64,000 bases of DNA from Nibribacter ruber. GTDB taxonomy: Bacteria > Bacteroidota > Bacteroidia > Cytophagales > Hymenobacteraceae. The stretch is from assembly GCF_009913235.1 (NCBI RefSeq), contig NZ_CP047897.1:1941501-2005500 (forward strand), written 5' to 3'. The position numbers were made by a program, and so were the translations under genes. Positions 41,145 to 50,389 of the stretch are shown here, one piece after another. Each line of letters begins with the position of its first letter. The stretch's first letter is position 1. A model generated the notes under the pieces. The model made no database searches. It saw only the letters and a list, made by a program, of their open reading frames with translations, and was not told the origin of the DNA.

Positions 41145-41786
41145 TTACGCAGTTGGATGCTGGGGCACATAGACCACTTTCTTCGTCTCGAAGAACTCCT
41201 CAGAAAAATAGGTATTGAGGTCATAGACCTGGTGCACCAAACCTGATTCGGCTAGTTCTTCAGTCAGATCACCACCTTTGAGGTAGTAGAGGCCTTGCTC
41301 AGGCACAGACTCTTTCTTGAAGCTGAACTGAATCCATTGGTAGAAGGTGGCTAGTCTGGCCACGGCGCGGCTCACAATGAAATCGTATTTGTCATGCACT
41401 TGCTCGGCGCGGGTCTGGGTGGCTTTTACGTTGTGCAGGTGTAGTTCATGGGCAATTTCCTGCACCACATGAATCTTCTTTCCGATAGAATCTACCAGAT
41501 GAAACTTCACCTCGGGGAACATGATGGCCAAGGGCAAACCAGGCAGGCCACCGCCGGTGCCTACGTCCATCACGCTGGTACCCGCCGGAAACTGCACTAC
41601 TTTAGCAATGGCCAGCGAGTGCAGAATGTGGTTTTCTACAATGTTCTCTGTGTCTTTGCGGGAGATGACGTTGATTTTGGCGTTCCAATCTACCAACAGG
41701 TCGGCCAATTGGGCAAACTGCTGTAATTGCTCCGGGGTTATTTCCGGAAAGTACTTCGTAAGGATTTCTACCGAGGCTGCCTTCAT
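41145..41786 (-). CDS. rsmG: 16S rRNA m7G527 methyltransferase
   Basis: 213 aa, the usual RsmG/GidB length. SAM-binding motif I VMDVGTGGGLPGLPLAI, LVDSIGKKIHVVQEI for the cofactor, and FIVSRAVARL (RAV signature). It adds a 7-methyl group to G527 of 16S rRNA. Confidence 0.95.
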   Translation of the reverse strand: MKAASVEILTKYFPEITPEQLQQFAQLADLLVDWNAKINVISRKDTENIVENHILHSLAIAKVVQFPAGTSVMDVGTGGGLPGLPLAIMFPEVKFHLVDSIGKKIHVVQEIAHELHLHNVKATQTRAEQVHDKYDFIVSRAVARLATFYQWIQFSFKKESVPEQGLYYLKGGDLTEELAESGLVHQVYDLNTYFSEEFFETKKVVYVPQHPTA

Positions 41787-41862
41787 ACGCTCAAAGATAA
41801 GGAAAAAGAGTCGCGAGTTCTGAGTTTAGAGTCGCGAGTCTTTGGGAGAGTAAGTAAGAGAG

Positions 41863-41900
41863 CGTTTTTTGGCTGATTTCTGGAAAACAGTCCAAAAACG
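41863..41900. repeat. Dispersed palindrome
   Basis: CGTTTTTTGGCTG and CAGTCCAAAAACG, upstream of rsmG. Preceded by the word repeat GAGTCGCGAGTT(C) that also occurs near 35384 and 24060. Confidence 0.8.
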
Positions 41901-41967
41901 AAAGCGCAGTCCCTTCTTCCTGAAGGAGAAGGTTAGGATGAGGGGTTGGCGTTAGAGAAGAACACCA

Positions 41968-42022
41968 CTGGCGCGAGTCTTCAGACTCGTGACTAGGGAT
42001 GCCGGTAGTCTCCAGACTACCC
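41968..42022. repeat. Two back-to-back short hairpins
   Basis: GAGTCT-TC-AGACTC and GGTAGTCT-CC-AGACTACC occur 20 bp apart in the gap 41901-42330. No ORF is supported here. Confidence 0.6.
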
Positions 42023-42149
42023 TCGCGGGCACCGCGAAACTGACATGCATTCTTCTCTTGCTGGTTTTCCCTGTATGCGTAATCATCCCCCTACCCCCAA
42101 AGGAGGACGGAACGCGTGTTCTTTTGTAGAGACTAGGAACCGCCTTGTC

Positions 42150-42260
42150 TCTGACGCATTGCCTCCTTTGATGATACAAGGTTTGCTATTGTAAACACCC
42201 TCTGTTAAGCTTCGCTCGCTGCCTCAAACTCTCGTTTGGGCAATCCTCAAGGGAGAATCT
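42150..42260 (+). repeat. Second repeat family, module copy 2
   Basis: CCTTGTCTCTGACGCATTGC, TGTAAACACCCTCTG, TTCGCTCGCTGCCTCAAACT, CTCGTTTGGGCAATCCTCAA, the same order as on the minus strand at 35440-35560. Followed by a tandem ACAGACGCT..GAGGTCTT pair (42282-42320). Confidence 0.6.
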
Positions 42261-42330
42261 GCACTTAGCAAACGCAGCTGGCACAGACGCTCGCAGGTCT
42301 TGACAGACGCTACGAGGTCTTTTGATAAAC

Positions 42331-42406
42331 CGCTCTCTTCATTTTTAGCCTATCTTCCAGAAAACACGCTAAAAACGAAGAGAGCGACCCAAGGGCCGCT
42401 CTCTTT
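42331..42406. repeat. Composite palindrome/terminator
   Basis: CGCTCTCTTC + ATTTTTAGC pairs with GCTAAAAACGAAGAGAGCG. The same GAAGAGAGCG can instead pair with CGCTCTCTTTT at 42393-42403. It terminates the leftward sigma-factor operon and offers two mutually exclusive folds. Confidence 0.8.
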
Positions 42407-42461
42407 TATCTTTTACATCAAGAAGCAAGTCTTACATCTTGCGTCTTGTGTCTTATGTCTC

Positions 42462-43070
42462 CTAAATTAGGTGTTTCTTGTTTTTCACCATGTCATAGAG
42501 CAACTCGCGGGCGCGGTGCAGCTGGGCTTTTACGGTGCCTAGCGGGGCGCTTAGCTCAGTGGCAATCTCCTCATAGGAAAGCTCATCAAAGTAGCGCAGG
42601 GTCACCAGGCGCTGGTACTTGTCTGGCAGTTTGCTCACAATGTACTGCATGATCTCAATCTTCTGGTTCTTGATGGCCGTCTCCTGCGGATTGAGGTTGT
42701 TGTCTTTGAAATCTATGGTTATCTCATCGCCGTTATCAATCTTGATAGCCGAGTCAATGGACATGGTCTTGATCTTGTTCTTTCTGATGAAGTCAATGCA
42801 GTTGTTGGTGGCAATTCTGAACAACCAGGTACTGAACGCGTACTCTGGGTTAAATTTGTGCAGGTTGCGGAACGCTTTGGCAAAGGCTTCAATGGTTAAA
42901 TCCTCAGCATCGTCTGGGTTGCGCACCATCTTGAGCACCACGTGGTACACGGGCTTCTTGTAGATTTGCATCAACTCAGCGTACGCCTTCTCATCTCCGT
43001 CCTCAACCGCCGACTGAATCAGTTTAAAATCGTGTTTCGCTTTCGCGGAGAACTGCTTATTTACTTCCAT
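42462..43070 (-). CDS. ECF-type RNA polymerase sigma factor
   Basis: 202 aa. Region 2: YKKPVYHVVLKMVRNPDDAE, DLTIEAFAKAFRNLHKFNPE and WLFRIATNNCIDFIRK. Region 4: LPDKYQRLVTLRYFDELSYE followed by the HTH EIATELSAPLGTVKAQLHRA. No adjacent anti-sigma factor. Its first codons overlap the end of the glycosyltransferase gene. Confidence 0.9.
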   Translation of the reverse strand: MEVNKQFSAKAKHDFKLIQSAVEDGDEKAYAELMQIYKKPVYHVVLKMVRNPDDAEDLTIEAFAKAFRNLHKFNPEYAFSTWLFRIATNNCIDFIRKNKIKTMSIDSAIKIDNGDEITIDFKDNNLNPQETAIKNQKIEIMQYIVSKLPDKYQRLVTLRYFDELSYEEIATELSAPLGTVKAQLHRARELLYDMVKNKKHLI

Positions 43071-44191
43071 CTTACCTTTTTAGTCGTTAAAACAGAGATT
43101 CCAATCCCTATATAAGTGAGGTAATACCCCATTTCCAGCACCGGTAATAACCACCAGGCAACCGGATTGTGTAGACGCCGCGCTACCGGCACATAAGAGG
43201 CCAAAAGACCAAGATACCGTACTCCAATAATAAGGCCAACCCAGAGCAAGTGCTGTTGCATGGCCAAAAGAATGGGTGATATTACATAAAATAGACCGTT
43301 TGCCAAGACAAAAAGTCCGATTCTGAACTGGTCTCTTTTCTGGTACTGCTTACCGGCGGCCATGTGCCGCTTCTTTTGTCGCCACCATTTGCGCCACCGC
43401 GTTTCGGGGGCACTCTGGGTGTGGGCTTCTTCTTCAATGACAATCTGAACCCGGGAATGTTTGGCCGCCGCCTGAACAAATAAATCGTCGTCGCCGCCCA
43501 ATGACTTGATGTGTGCAGAAAATCCCTTGTTTCGGAAGAAGGTTGATTTGGTATAGGCAAGATTCCTGCCTACCCCCATGTACGCTTGGCCTCGCTTGGC
43601 AAACGACAGATACTGCATTGCCGTCAAGAAGGTTTCAAATCTTACCAGTTGATTTAAGAATCCATATATTCTGATATACGGAGAATAGCCTAAAACGATG
43701 TCCTTGTTTTCCAGAAACCCGCTTGCCATGGTCTGGGCCCAGGTATTGGACACGGGCCGGCAGTCTGCGTCTGTGAACAAAAGATGCTCATGCTCAGCGG
43801 CTTTTATGCCCAGAAACAACCCGTATTTTTTAGGACTCATTTGGCTAGGCGTTTCCTTGGCCGTCACAATTCTTAAACGCGGGTACTCTTGTTGGTATTG
43901 CTTTAGCAGCAGGCTGGTGTCATCCCAGGAACGGTCATCTATGATGATGATCTCCCAAGGCTGAGGGTATTCCTGTTCTAACAGCAAGGGCAGTAGCTCT
44001 CTTAAGTTCTCCTCTTCATTGTGCGCACATACCAAAATAGACAGCGGCGGAAGGTCTTCTAACCTAGCCGGGGCCTGGTGTTTGTGCAAGGCCAGCGGCA
44101 GAAAGTAGTAGAACTCATAAAACAGTTGCACCAGCACGCAAGCGCCCAGCAGATACAGCAGCAGATGAGGTAGGGTGAAGTAGGCGTCCAA
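43061..44191 (-). CDS. Membrane glycosyltransferase family 2
   Basis: 376 aa. N-terminal TM helix, GT2 domain with LSILVCAHNEEENLRELLPL, IIDDRSWDDT and TDADCRPVS (DxD-type metal site), then QxxRW-like WRKWWRQKKRHMAAGKQY, then two or three C-terminal TM helices. Processive-type enzyme; product unknown. Overlaps the sigma-factor gene by 10 bp. Confidence 0.85.
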   Translation of the reverse strand: MDAYFTLPHLLLYLLGACVLVQLFYEFYYFLPLALHKHQAPARLEDLPPLSILVCAHNEEENLRELLPLLLEQEYPQPWEIIIIDDRSWDDTSLLLKQYQQEYPRLRIVTAKETPSQMSPKKYGLFLGIKAAEHEHLLFTDADCRPVSNTWAQTMASGFLENKDIVLGYSPYIRIYGFLNQLVRFETFLTAMQYLSFAKRGQAYMGVGRNLAYTKSTFFRNKGFSAHIKSLGGDDDLFVQAAAKHSRVQIVIEEEAHTQSAPETRWRKWWRQKKRHMAAGKQYQKRDQFRIGLFVLANGLFYVISPILLAMQQHLLWVGLIIGVRYLGLLASYVPVARRLHNPVAWWLLPVLEMGYYLTYIGIGISVLTTKKVRWK

Positions 44192-44261
44192 GGGAATAGT
44201 AGAAGTATACCCAAAAGTAGTACAAAATTCTCTGTTCTGCGGTTATACCGTGGTCAATCTG

Positions 44262-44269
44262 TATCTTTG
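44262..44269 (+). promoter_or_regulatory. Putative -7 box for tgt
   Basis: TATCTTTG, about 90 bp upstream of the tgt ATG. Confidence 0.5.
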
Positions 44270-44360
44270 TGGTTTGGAGAAAATTCAAGGCCAACTGCTG
44301 GTTTATTAGCAATGACCCAGAATAGCATCAAGCTTTTCTTCAGCACTTTACCGCTTGTAC

Positions 44361-45491
44361 ATGACTTTTGATTTAGTAGCGAAAGACCCTGCTTCCAAAG
44401 CCCGCGCCGGTGAGCTCACCACGGCGCACGGCACCATACAAACCCCCATTTTCATGCCGGTGGGCACTGCCGGTACCGTAAAAGCCGTGCACCAGCGCGA
44501 ACTCAAGGAAGACGTGAAGGCGCAGATTATTCTGGGCAACACCTACCATCTGTATTTGAGACCGGGCCTGAACGTACTGGAGAAAGCTGGCGGACTGCAT
44601 AAATTCAACGGCTGGGACAGACCTATCCTCACCGACAGCGGCGGATATCAGGTGTTCTCTTTGTCGGGCACGCGCAAGATCATTGAGGACGGCGTTAAGT
44701 TCAGAAGCCACATTGACGGCTCCAGCCACCTGTTCACGCCAGAAAACGTGATGGACACCCAGCGCACCATTGGCGCCGACATCATCATGGCCTTTGACGA
44801 ATGCACGCCGTACCCATGCGACTACAACTACGCCAAAAACTCCATGGACCGCACCCACCGCTGGCTACAGCGTTGCATTGACCGGTTTGACAGCACAGAG
44901 CCCAAGTATGGCTATGAGCAAACGCTCTTCCCTATTGTGCAGGGAAGCACTTACAAAGACTTGCGCATCCAGTCTGCTGAGATGATTGCCAGCAAAAATC
45001 GTCCGGGGAACGCCATTGGCGGTTTATCTGTAGGCGAGCCGGCAGAGATGATGTACGAGATGACCGAACTGGTCTGCGACATACTGCCTAGTGATAAACC
45101 ACGTTACCTCATGGGCGTAGGCACTCCGGCCAACATCTTGGAGAACATTGCGCTGGGCGTAGACATGTTTGACTGTGTATTACCAACCAGAAATGCCCGT
45201 AACGGCATGCTGTTCACTACACAGGGCATCATCAATATTAGAAATGAGCGTTGGAAAGAAGACTTCTCTCCTATTGACGCTGAGTTGGGCGGTTATGCCA
45301 GCACGTTCTACAGCAAAGCATACCTGCGTCACTTGATGCACGCCACCGAGATGTTGGGTGCCCAGATTGCCAGCGTGCACAACCTCACCTTCTATCTATG
45401 GTTGGTACGCCAAGCCCGCGAACAGATTATTGCCGGTACCTTCGCCTCCTGGAAAGATGTGATGGTAAAGAAATTAATGACCAGATTATAA
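44361..45491 (+). CDS. tgt: Queuine tRNA-ribosyltransferase
   Basis: 376 aa from the ATG at 44361. Catalytic Asp in RPILTDSGGYQVFSLS and nucleophile Asp in MAFDECTPYP; FDCVLPTRNARNG near the C-terminal half and the zinc-site CVLP type residues are present. It exchanges G34 for preQ1 or queuine in tRNAs with GUN anticodons. Followed by lptG after a word-repeat spacer. Confidence 0.95.
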   Translation: MTFDLVAKDPASKARAGELTTAHGTIQTPIFMPVGTAGTVKAVHQRELKEDVKAQIILGNTYHLYLRPGLNVLEKAGGLHKFNGWDRPILTDSGGYQVFSLSGTRKIIEDGVKFRSHIDGSSHLFTPENVMDTQRTIGADIIMAFDECTPYPCDYNYAKNSMDRTHRWLQRCIDRFDSTEPKYGYEQTLFPIVQGSTYKDLRIQSAEMIASKNRPGNAIGGLSVGEPAEMMYEMTELVCDILPSDKPRYLMGVGTPANILENIALGVDMFDCVLPTRNARNGMLFTTQGIINIRNERWKEDFSPIDAELGGYASTFYSKAYLRHLMHATEMLGAQIASVHNLTFYLWLVRQAREQIIAGTFASWKDVMVKKLMTRL

Positions 45492-45592
45492 TTATAAATT
45501 AGAAATTATGAATTAGAAATTGGGATTGATCGCATTTAGCTTGTCTACCTTGTAGTCACTTCTAATTTCTAATTTTTAATTCATAATTAGCA
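45487..45592. repeat. AT-rich inverted word repeat
   Basis: Left AATTATGAATTAGAAATT and right AATTTCTAATTTTTAATTC form an imperfect long hairpin between tgt and lptG. Similar words occur near 53333. Confidence 0.55.
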
Positions 45593-45596
45593 CCGC

Positions 45597-46679
45597 GTGA
45601 AACTGAAGCTATTAGATAATTACATTCTCAAGAAGTTCCTGACCACGTTTGTGTTTGTGGTGATCATATTGATTGCGGTGATCTGCGTGATTGACTTTGT
45701 GGAGAAGAACGATGACTTCATCCAGAACAACCTGTCTGCCAGAACCGTCATCTTTGACTACTACGTCAACATGATTCCGCATTACATCAACATGCTGAGC
45801 CCCATTACGGTGTTCATTGCCACGGTGTTTGTGACGGCCAAGCTGGCCTCGCACACAGAGATTGTGGCCATCTTGAGCAGCGGGGTTTCATTTAAGCGCA
45901 TGCTGGTGCCCTACGTCATCGGGTCGGTGATCATTGGGATTTTCATCTTCTTCTTCTCTTCCTACGTGATCCCGAACGCCAATAAAACCCGCGTGGCCTT
46001 TGAGATTAAATATGTTAAGAACCCTTACACCTATGAGGGCCGCAACGTCCATTTCAGAATTGGACCCGAGACCTTTGCCTACCTGGAAAGCTATAACAAC
46101 CACGCCAACGTGGGTTATAAATTCACGCTGGAGACTATTAAAAAGCAGGAACTGGTGCGTAAACTATCTTCTGAGTCCATTAGGTGGGACAGTACCAAGC
46201 AGAAGTGGCACATAGACGCCTACACGCTCAGGACCTTTAACGGCGACAAGGAAACCGTCACTACGGGCGGCCCAGTAGACACCACGCTTAACATGCTCCC
46301 CAAGGATTTTGCCAGCACCTACCGTCTGCGGGAAACCCTCACAATGGCAGAGCTCAACGATGTCATCAAGGAGAAGGAACTGCGCGGAGCTACAGACATT
46401 GCCGAGTACATGACTGAAAAGTACGAGCGCTACAGCTACCCCTTCGCTATTACGGTGCTCACCATCATTGGCGTAATCTTGAGCTCCAGGAAAGTGCGCG
46501 GCGGCGTCGGGTTTCAGATTGCCCTCGGGTTTATTCTGGCGTTCGTGTTTATCATCTTCGTGATGATGTCCCGAAGCCTGGCCCAGGTAGGCGGTATTCC
46601 GCCCATGCTAGCCGCTTGGATTCCCTTGGCCGTCTTCTCCATCATTGGCGTGGTACTGTATAAGACGGTACCTCGTTAG
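45597..46679 (+). CDS. LptF/LptG family LPS export permease
   Basis: 360 aa, GTG start. Six TM helices: three near the N-terminus (FVFVVIILIAVICVIDFVEK and two more), a periplasmic beta-jellyroll (about 110-280, FRIGPETFAYLES), and three at the C-terminus (ILAFVFIIFVMMSRSLAQVG). It forms the LptB2FG transporter that moves LPS to the outer membrane. Confidence 0.9.
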   Translation: MKLKLLDNYILKKFLTTFVFVVIILIAVICVIDFVEKNDDFIQNNLSARTVIFDYYVNMIPHYINMLSPITVFIATVFVTAKLASHTEIVAILSSGVSFKRMLVPYVIGSVIIGIFIFFFSSYVIPNANKTRVAFEIKYVKNPYTYEGRNVHFRIGPETFAYLESYNNHANVGYKFTLETIKKQELVRKLSSESIRWDSTKQKWHIDAYTLRTFNGDKETVTTGGPVDTTLNMLPKDFASTYRLRETLTMAELNDVIKEKELRGATDIAEYMTEKYERYSYPFAITVLTIIGVILSSRKVRGGVGFQIALGFILAFVFIIFVMMSRSLAQVGGIPPMLAAWIPLAVFSIIGVVLYKTVPR

Positions 46680-46685
46680 ACCAAT

Positions 46686-46723
46686 CGTTTTTGGCCTCTT
46701 TTCTAGAAATCAAGCCAAAAACG
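46686..46723. repeat. Dispersed palindrome
   Basis: CGTTTTTGGCCTC and CAAGCCAAAAACG, right after the lptG-type stop. Confidence 0.85.
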
Positions 46724-46772
46724 ACAATTCCCCTATTCAATTTCATACTCTCAAAGCCCCTATTAGACTCTC

Positions 46773-47696
46773 GTGCAAAAGCCCTCGTTTAAAGATTATT
46801 TAGAACTGCACTTCATCATACTACTGTGGGGGTTCACGGCTATTTTGGGCAAGCTGATTTCCATTCCGGCGGTGGAATTGGTGTTTTACCGTACCATTTT
46901 GGCGGCCGTGGCTTTGGCAGTGGTCATCAAACTGCGCGGCGAGTCATTTAAGATTGGCCGAAGAAACATCATCAAGATTGTGGGTGTGGGATTTATGATA
47001 GCGGCCCACTGGATTCTGTTCTTCGCGTCTGCCCGGGTAGCGTCTGTTTCTATCTGTCTGGCGGGCATGGCCACGGCTAGCCTTTGGACGTCTATTCTGG
47101 AGCCTATCTTCACCAAGAAGAAAATCAAAGCCCATGAGGTGGCTCTGGCCCTGCTCATCATGTTGGGCCTGTATGTCATCTTCCGGTTTGAGTTTGATCA
47201 TGCCGTGGGTATTGCAATGGCGGTAGGCTCGGCGTTTCTGGCGTCCTGCTTTACCATCATCAACAGCAAGCTTACCAAACAGCACGCGGCCACTACCATT
47301 ACCTGTTATGAGATGGCGGGCGCTTGGTTAGCCACTACCCTTTTCCTGCCGTTCTACCGAAACTACATGACCGATTCTGGCACTTTACAGTTAAGCGCAG
47401 ACCTCTGGGACTTCTTATGGATTGGGGTGTTGGCCTTGGTGTGTACCGTGTATGCCTATACTGCGGCTGTGCGCCTCATGCAGAAGTTCTCTGCCTACAC
47501 CATGAACCTAACCGTGAACCTGGAGCCTGTCTATGGCATTCTGCTGGCGTGGTTCATCTTCAAAGAAGGCGAGCAAATGTCGGCGGGCTTTTACTATGGC
47601 GCAGCTATCATACTGTTCAGTGTGTTCTTGCACCCTATTCTGGAGTCTATGCTGGCGCGCCGCCAACGCAACTTAAAGGACGCCCTGCCAAACTGA
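46773..47696 (+). CDS. EamA/DMT-family transporter
   Basis: 307 aa, GTG start (MQKPSFKDYLELHF). Ten predicted TM helices in two EamA repeats (about 10-145 and 155-290), e.g. FIILLWGFTAILGKLI and LYVIFRFEFDHAVG. The tail end overlaps the convergent ispE stop by 24 bp. Substrate unknown. Confidence 0.85.
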   Translation: MQKPSFKDYLELHFIILLWGFTAILGKLISIPAVELVFYRTILAAVALAVVIKLRGESFKIGRRNIIKIVGVGFMIAAHWILFFASARVASVSICLAGMATASLWTSILEPIFTKKKIKAHEVALALLIMLGLYVIFRFEFDHAVGIAMAVGSAFLASCFTIINSKLTKQHAATTITCYEMAGAWLATTLFLPFYRNYMTDSGTLQLSADLWDFLWIGVLALVCTVYAYTAAVRLMQKFSAYTMNLTVNLEPVYGILLAWFIFKEGEQMSAGFYYGAAIILFSVFLHPILESMLARRQRNLKDALPN

Positions 47697-48485
47697 GTAC
47701 TCTGCCGTGAACGGTAAGGGCTGTGCTGGTGCTTCTTTGAACAGGCCGTACATAGTAGATCCTGAACCAGACATAGAGGCATAGGTAGCACCCATGGCAT
47801 ACAATTGCCCTTTCAATTCTTTTAAGACAGGATACTTCGGAAACAGGCTGGCTTCAAAGTCATTGACCACAGTGTCTTTCCAAGTAGTAGGCTCATGCGC
47901 CAAAAGCGTTTTTAGGCTGTTTTCTGGGAATTGAGGCAAAACCCCGGCATAGGCTTCAGCGGTGCTGATGGGGAAGTTGGGATAGACCAAGACTACATGC
48001 CAGCCTTTTAGGTCTAAGTCAATCGGTTTAAAGACATCTCCTTTCTCTATGGCCAGCACCGGTTTGTTCTGCACGAAGAAGGCGCAGTCACTGCCTAGTT
48101 GCTTCGCGTAGTTTTCCAGTTGCTCAGCCGGTAAAGAGAGCGTGAAGAGGTCATTCAGGATTTTCAGTGTGAAGGCCGCATCTGCTGATCCCCCGCCCAG
48201 CCCCGCGCCCATGGGAATGACCTTGTGCAAATGCATCTGAATGGCCGGCAGGTGGTAGTCCTTTTTGAGCAGTTCGTACGCTTTCCAGCAAAGGTTCTGG
48301 GTTGGCTCTCCTGGCACGGATAAGCCAGACAGGGTGAAGGATGCCTCACTGGTAGTGGGAAGAATCTCCAGCGCATCGGTCCAGCCCACCGGGTAAAAGC
48401 AGGACACTAGGTTATGGAAGCCGTCGGGCCGCTTTTCTATCAACTGTAACCCAAGGTTTATCTTCGCGTTCGGAAACTGAATCAT
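47673..48485 (-). CDS. ispE: 4-diphosphocytidyl-2-C-methyl-D-erythritol kinase
   Basis: 270 aa, GHMP kinase. N-terminal AKINLGLQLIEKRPDGFHNL, ATP loop IPMGAGLGGGSADAAF, and C-terminal GSGSTMYGLF. It phosphorylates CDP-ME in the MEP isoprenoid pathway. A palindrome-like segment (47907-47943) lies inside the coding sequence in a variable region (PENSLKTLLA). Confidence 0.95.
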   Translation of the reverse strand: MIQFPNAKINLGLQLIEKRPDGFHNLVSCFYPVGWTDALEILPTTSEASFTLSGLSVPGEPTQNLCWKAYELLKKDYHLPAIQMHLHKVIPMGAGLGGGSADAAFTLKILNDLFTLSLPAEQLENYAKQLGSDCAFFVQNKPVLAIEKGDVFKPIDLDLKGWHVVLVYPNFPISTAEAYAGVLPQFPENSLKTLLAHEPTTWKDTVVNDFEASLFPKYPVLKELKGQLYAMGATYASMSGSGSTMYGLFKEAPAQPLPFTAEYSVWQGVL

Positions 48486-48551
48486 GCGTGCAAAATACTA
48501 AACAGTTATCAGGAAACAGTTACTAGTAAACAGATGGGAAATAGGTAACTT

Positions 48552-48589
48552 CGTTTTTGGCTTGTTTTATGGAAAATACCCCAAAAACG
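48552..48589. repeat. Dispersed palindrome
   Basis: CGTTTTTGGCTTG and TACCCCAAAAACG between divergent ispE and the transglutaminase gene, so not at a gene end. Confidence 0.8.
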
Positions 48590-48656
48590 CATCCTAGTCA
48601 GAGACCCTAGGTTCTTAAGAAACCAAACTTTTCCTCTGACTTTATATTGAAATAAG

Positions 48657-49766
48657 ATGAAACGCTTCGTCCTGCTCTTGTTCAGTGTATTCTACGCGGT
48701 TACTTCTTTTGCCCAGAAGCCACCTCAGTATGCCGCAGTAGACAAGAAAGTCATCCAACTGACGCAGAAGCAAACCCTGACGTTGGAGGAACTGGTAAAG
48801 GTGATCTCCCAGAACTTCACCACGCCAGAGGACAGGACCCGGGCCGCTTTTGTCTGGCTCACTGAGAACATTGCCTATGACATCCAAGCTTTGTATTTAA
48901 CGCCGTCCATTGGCAACAACAAATACCTCATTGAACAGACGTTAAAAACCAAAAAGGCGGTCTGCGAAGGGTACGCCGAAGTGTTTCAAACCTTGTGCAA
49001 CCAGATGGGCATCAAAGCCTATATGGTCACGGGATACACGTCCCTGGACAATCAAGTGAGCTCAAAGGCGCACGCCTGGTGCGCGGCGCAGGTAAACGGC
49101 AAGTGGTATTTATTTGACCCAACCTGGGGGGCGGGGTACGTGTCTGAAAAGGCGTTCACCAAACACAGAAACGAGCAGTTCTTTAAGGCTGAACCCGCCA
49201 GCTTTGCACCCACACATTTTCCTTCTGACCCGCTTTGGCAGTTTTCTACCTCACCCATCACCGGTAGAGAGTTTGCCGCAGGTGTTTCCTCCCTTCCCAA
49301 ACCAAGGAGTTGTTTCCAGTTCAAAGACACGCTGGCGGCGTATGAGAAACTAGATGACCATGGCCGCTTGCTGAGCACCGTCCGGAGGATGGAGGCCCCT
49401 GGCAACTTTCATCCTTTTTTGGCCAACCACCTGCTATCCTTGAAGAGCCAGATTGACTACCAGAACTACCTGGCGCTTTCTATGGCCTACAACCAGGGCA
49501 TAGACCTGCTCAACCAGTTCTTGTACTATAGAAACAACATGCTCTTCGGCAAGAAGCGCGAAGCCGAACTGAAGACGTTGATCACCACCTCCGTCTCAAA
49601 TTTCCAGGCCGCCAAACAAAGGTTAGACACCGTCAAGTGGCATTCAACCCAATATGAGATTGGTTCTATAAAAGACAACCTGACCAAGGCCTACAGCTTG
49701 GCCTTGGACCAGCAAAAATTCATCAACCGGATTTATGATCCCCTCGGCTTGAAAAAGAAAAACTAA
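48657..49766 (+). CDS. Secreted transglutaminase-like protein
   Basis: 369 aa. Signal peptide MKRFVLLLFSVFYAVTSFAQ. Transglutaminase-like core: AVCEGYAEVFQTLCNQMG (catalytic Cys), AHAWCAAQVNGKWYLFDPTW (His and Asp). Such proteins cut or cross-link peptides in the periplasm. Five bp before the sugar transferase gene, so it may be part of that operon. Confidence 0.85.
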   Translation: MKRFVLLLFSVFYAVTSFAQKPPQYAAVDKKVIQLTQKQTLTLEELVKVISQNFTTPEDRTRAAFVWLTENIAYDIQALYLTPSIGNNKYLIEQTLKTKKAVCEGYAEVFQTLCNQMGIKAYMVTGYTSLDNQVSSKAHAWCAAQVNGKWYLFDPTWGAGYVSEKAFTKHRNEQFFKAEPASFAPTHFPSDPLWQFSTSPITGREFAAGVSSLPKPRSCFQFKDTLAAYEKLDDHGRLLSTVRRMEAPGNFHPFLANHLLSLKSQIDYQNYLALSMAYNQGIDLLNQFLYYRNNMLFGKKREAELKTLITTSVSNFQAAKQRLDTVKWHSTQYEIGSIKDNLTKAYSLALDQQKFINRIYDPLGLKKKN

Positions 49767-49771
49767 CGCTC

Positions 49772-50389
49772 ATGTACCTTTCCTTCGGAAAACGCTTCTT
49801 AGACCTCGTCCTTGCCGGATCCGCGCTGTTGGTGCTGTGGCCGGTGATGCTGGTGGTGGCGGTGGCATTGTGGTTTGGATTTGACGGAAAGGTGTTGTTC
49901 AGACAGCAACGACCAGGGCTGCACGGCAAGGCGTTTACGTTCTACAAGTTTACCACCATGACTCAGGGCCGTGATGCTGCCGGTGAGCTACTACCAGATG
50001 AACATCGGCTTACGTCATTGGGAAGCTTCATCAGGAAAACTTCTTTGGATGAGTTGCCGCAGTTATGGAACGTGCTAAAAGGGGATATGAGTCTGGTGGG
50101 CCCCAGGCCCTTGCTGATGGACTATCTGCCTTTGTACACGCCTGACCAAGCCAGACGCCATGCCGTAAAACCGGGCATCACAGGCTGGGCGCAGGTAAAC
50201 GGACGCAACCTGTTATCCTGGGAAGAAAAGTTTACTTTTGACGTGTGGTACGTGGAACATGCCTCGTTTAAGGTAGACTTGCAGATTCTATGGCGCACGT
50301 TCAAACACGTGATTCAACCCGAAGGAATTTCGGCACCCGATACGGCCACCATGCCGCGGTTCACCGGTTCTTCTAATACTGCTTCATGA
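49772..50389 (+). CDS. pglC: Undecaprenyl-phosphate sugar transferase (PglC-like)
   Basis: 205 aa. One membrane-associated N-terminal helix (FLDLVLAGSALLVLWPVMLV), then the initiating phospho-sugar transferase domain: LFRQQRPGLHGKAFTFYKF, LGSFIRKTSLDELPQLWNVL (DE motif), MSLVGPRPLLMDYL, KPGITGWAQVNGRN. It transfers sugar-1-phosphate to undecaprenyl phosphate. Overlaps the next gene by 4 bp. Confidence 0.9.
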   Translation: MYLSFGKRFLDLVLAGSALLVLWPVMLVVAVALWFGFDGKVLFRQQRPGLHGKAFTFYKFTTMTQGRDAAGELLPDEHRLTSLGSFIRKTSLDELPQLWNVLKGDMSLVGPRPLLMDYLPLYTPDQARRHAVKPGITGWAQVNGRNLLSWEEKFTFDVWYVEHASFKVDLQILWRTFKHVIQPEGISAPDTATMPRFTGSSNTAS

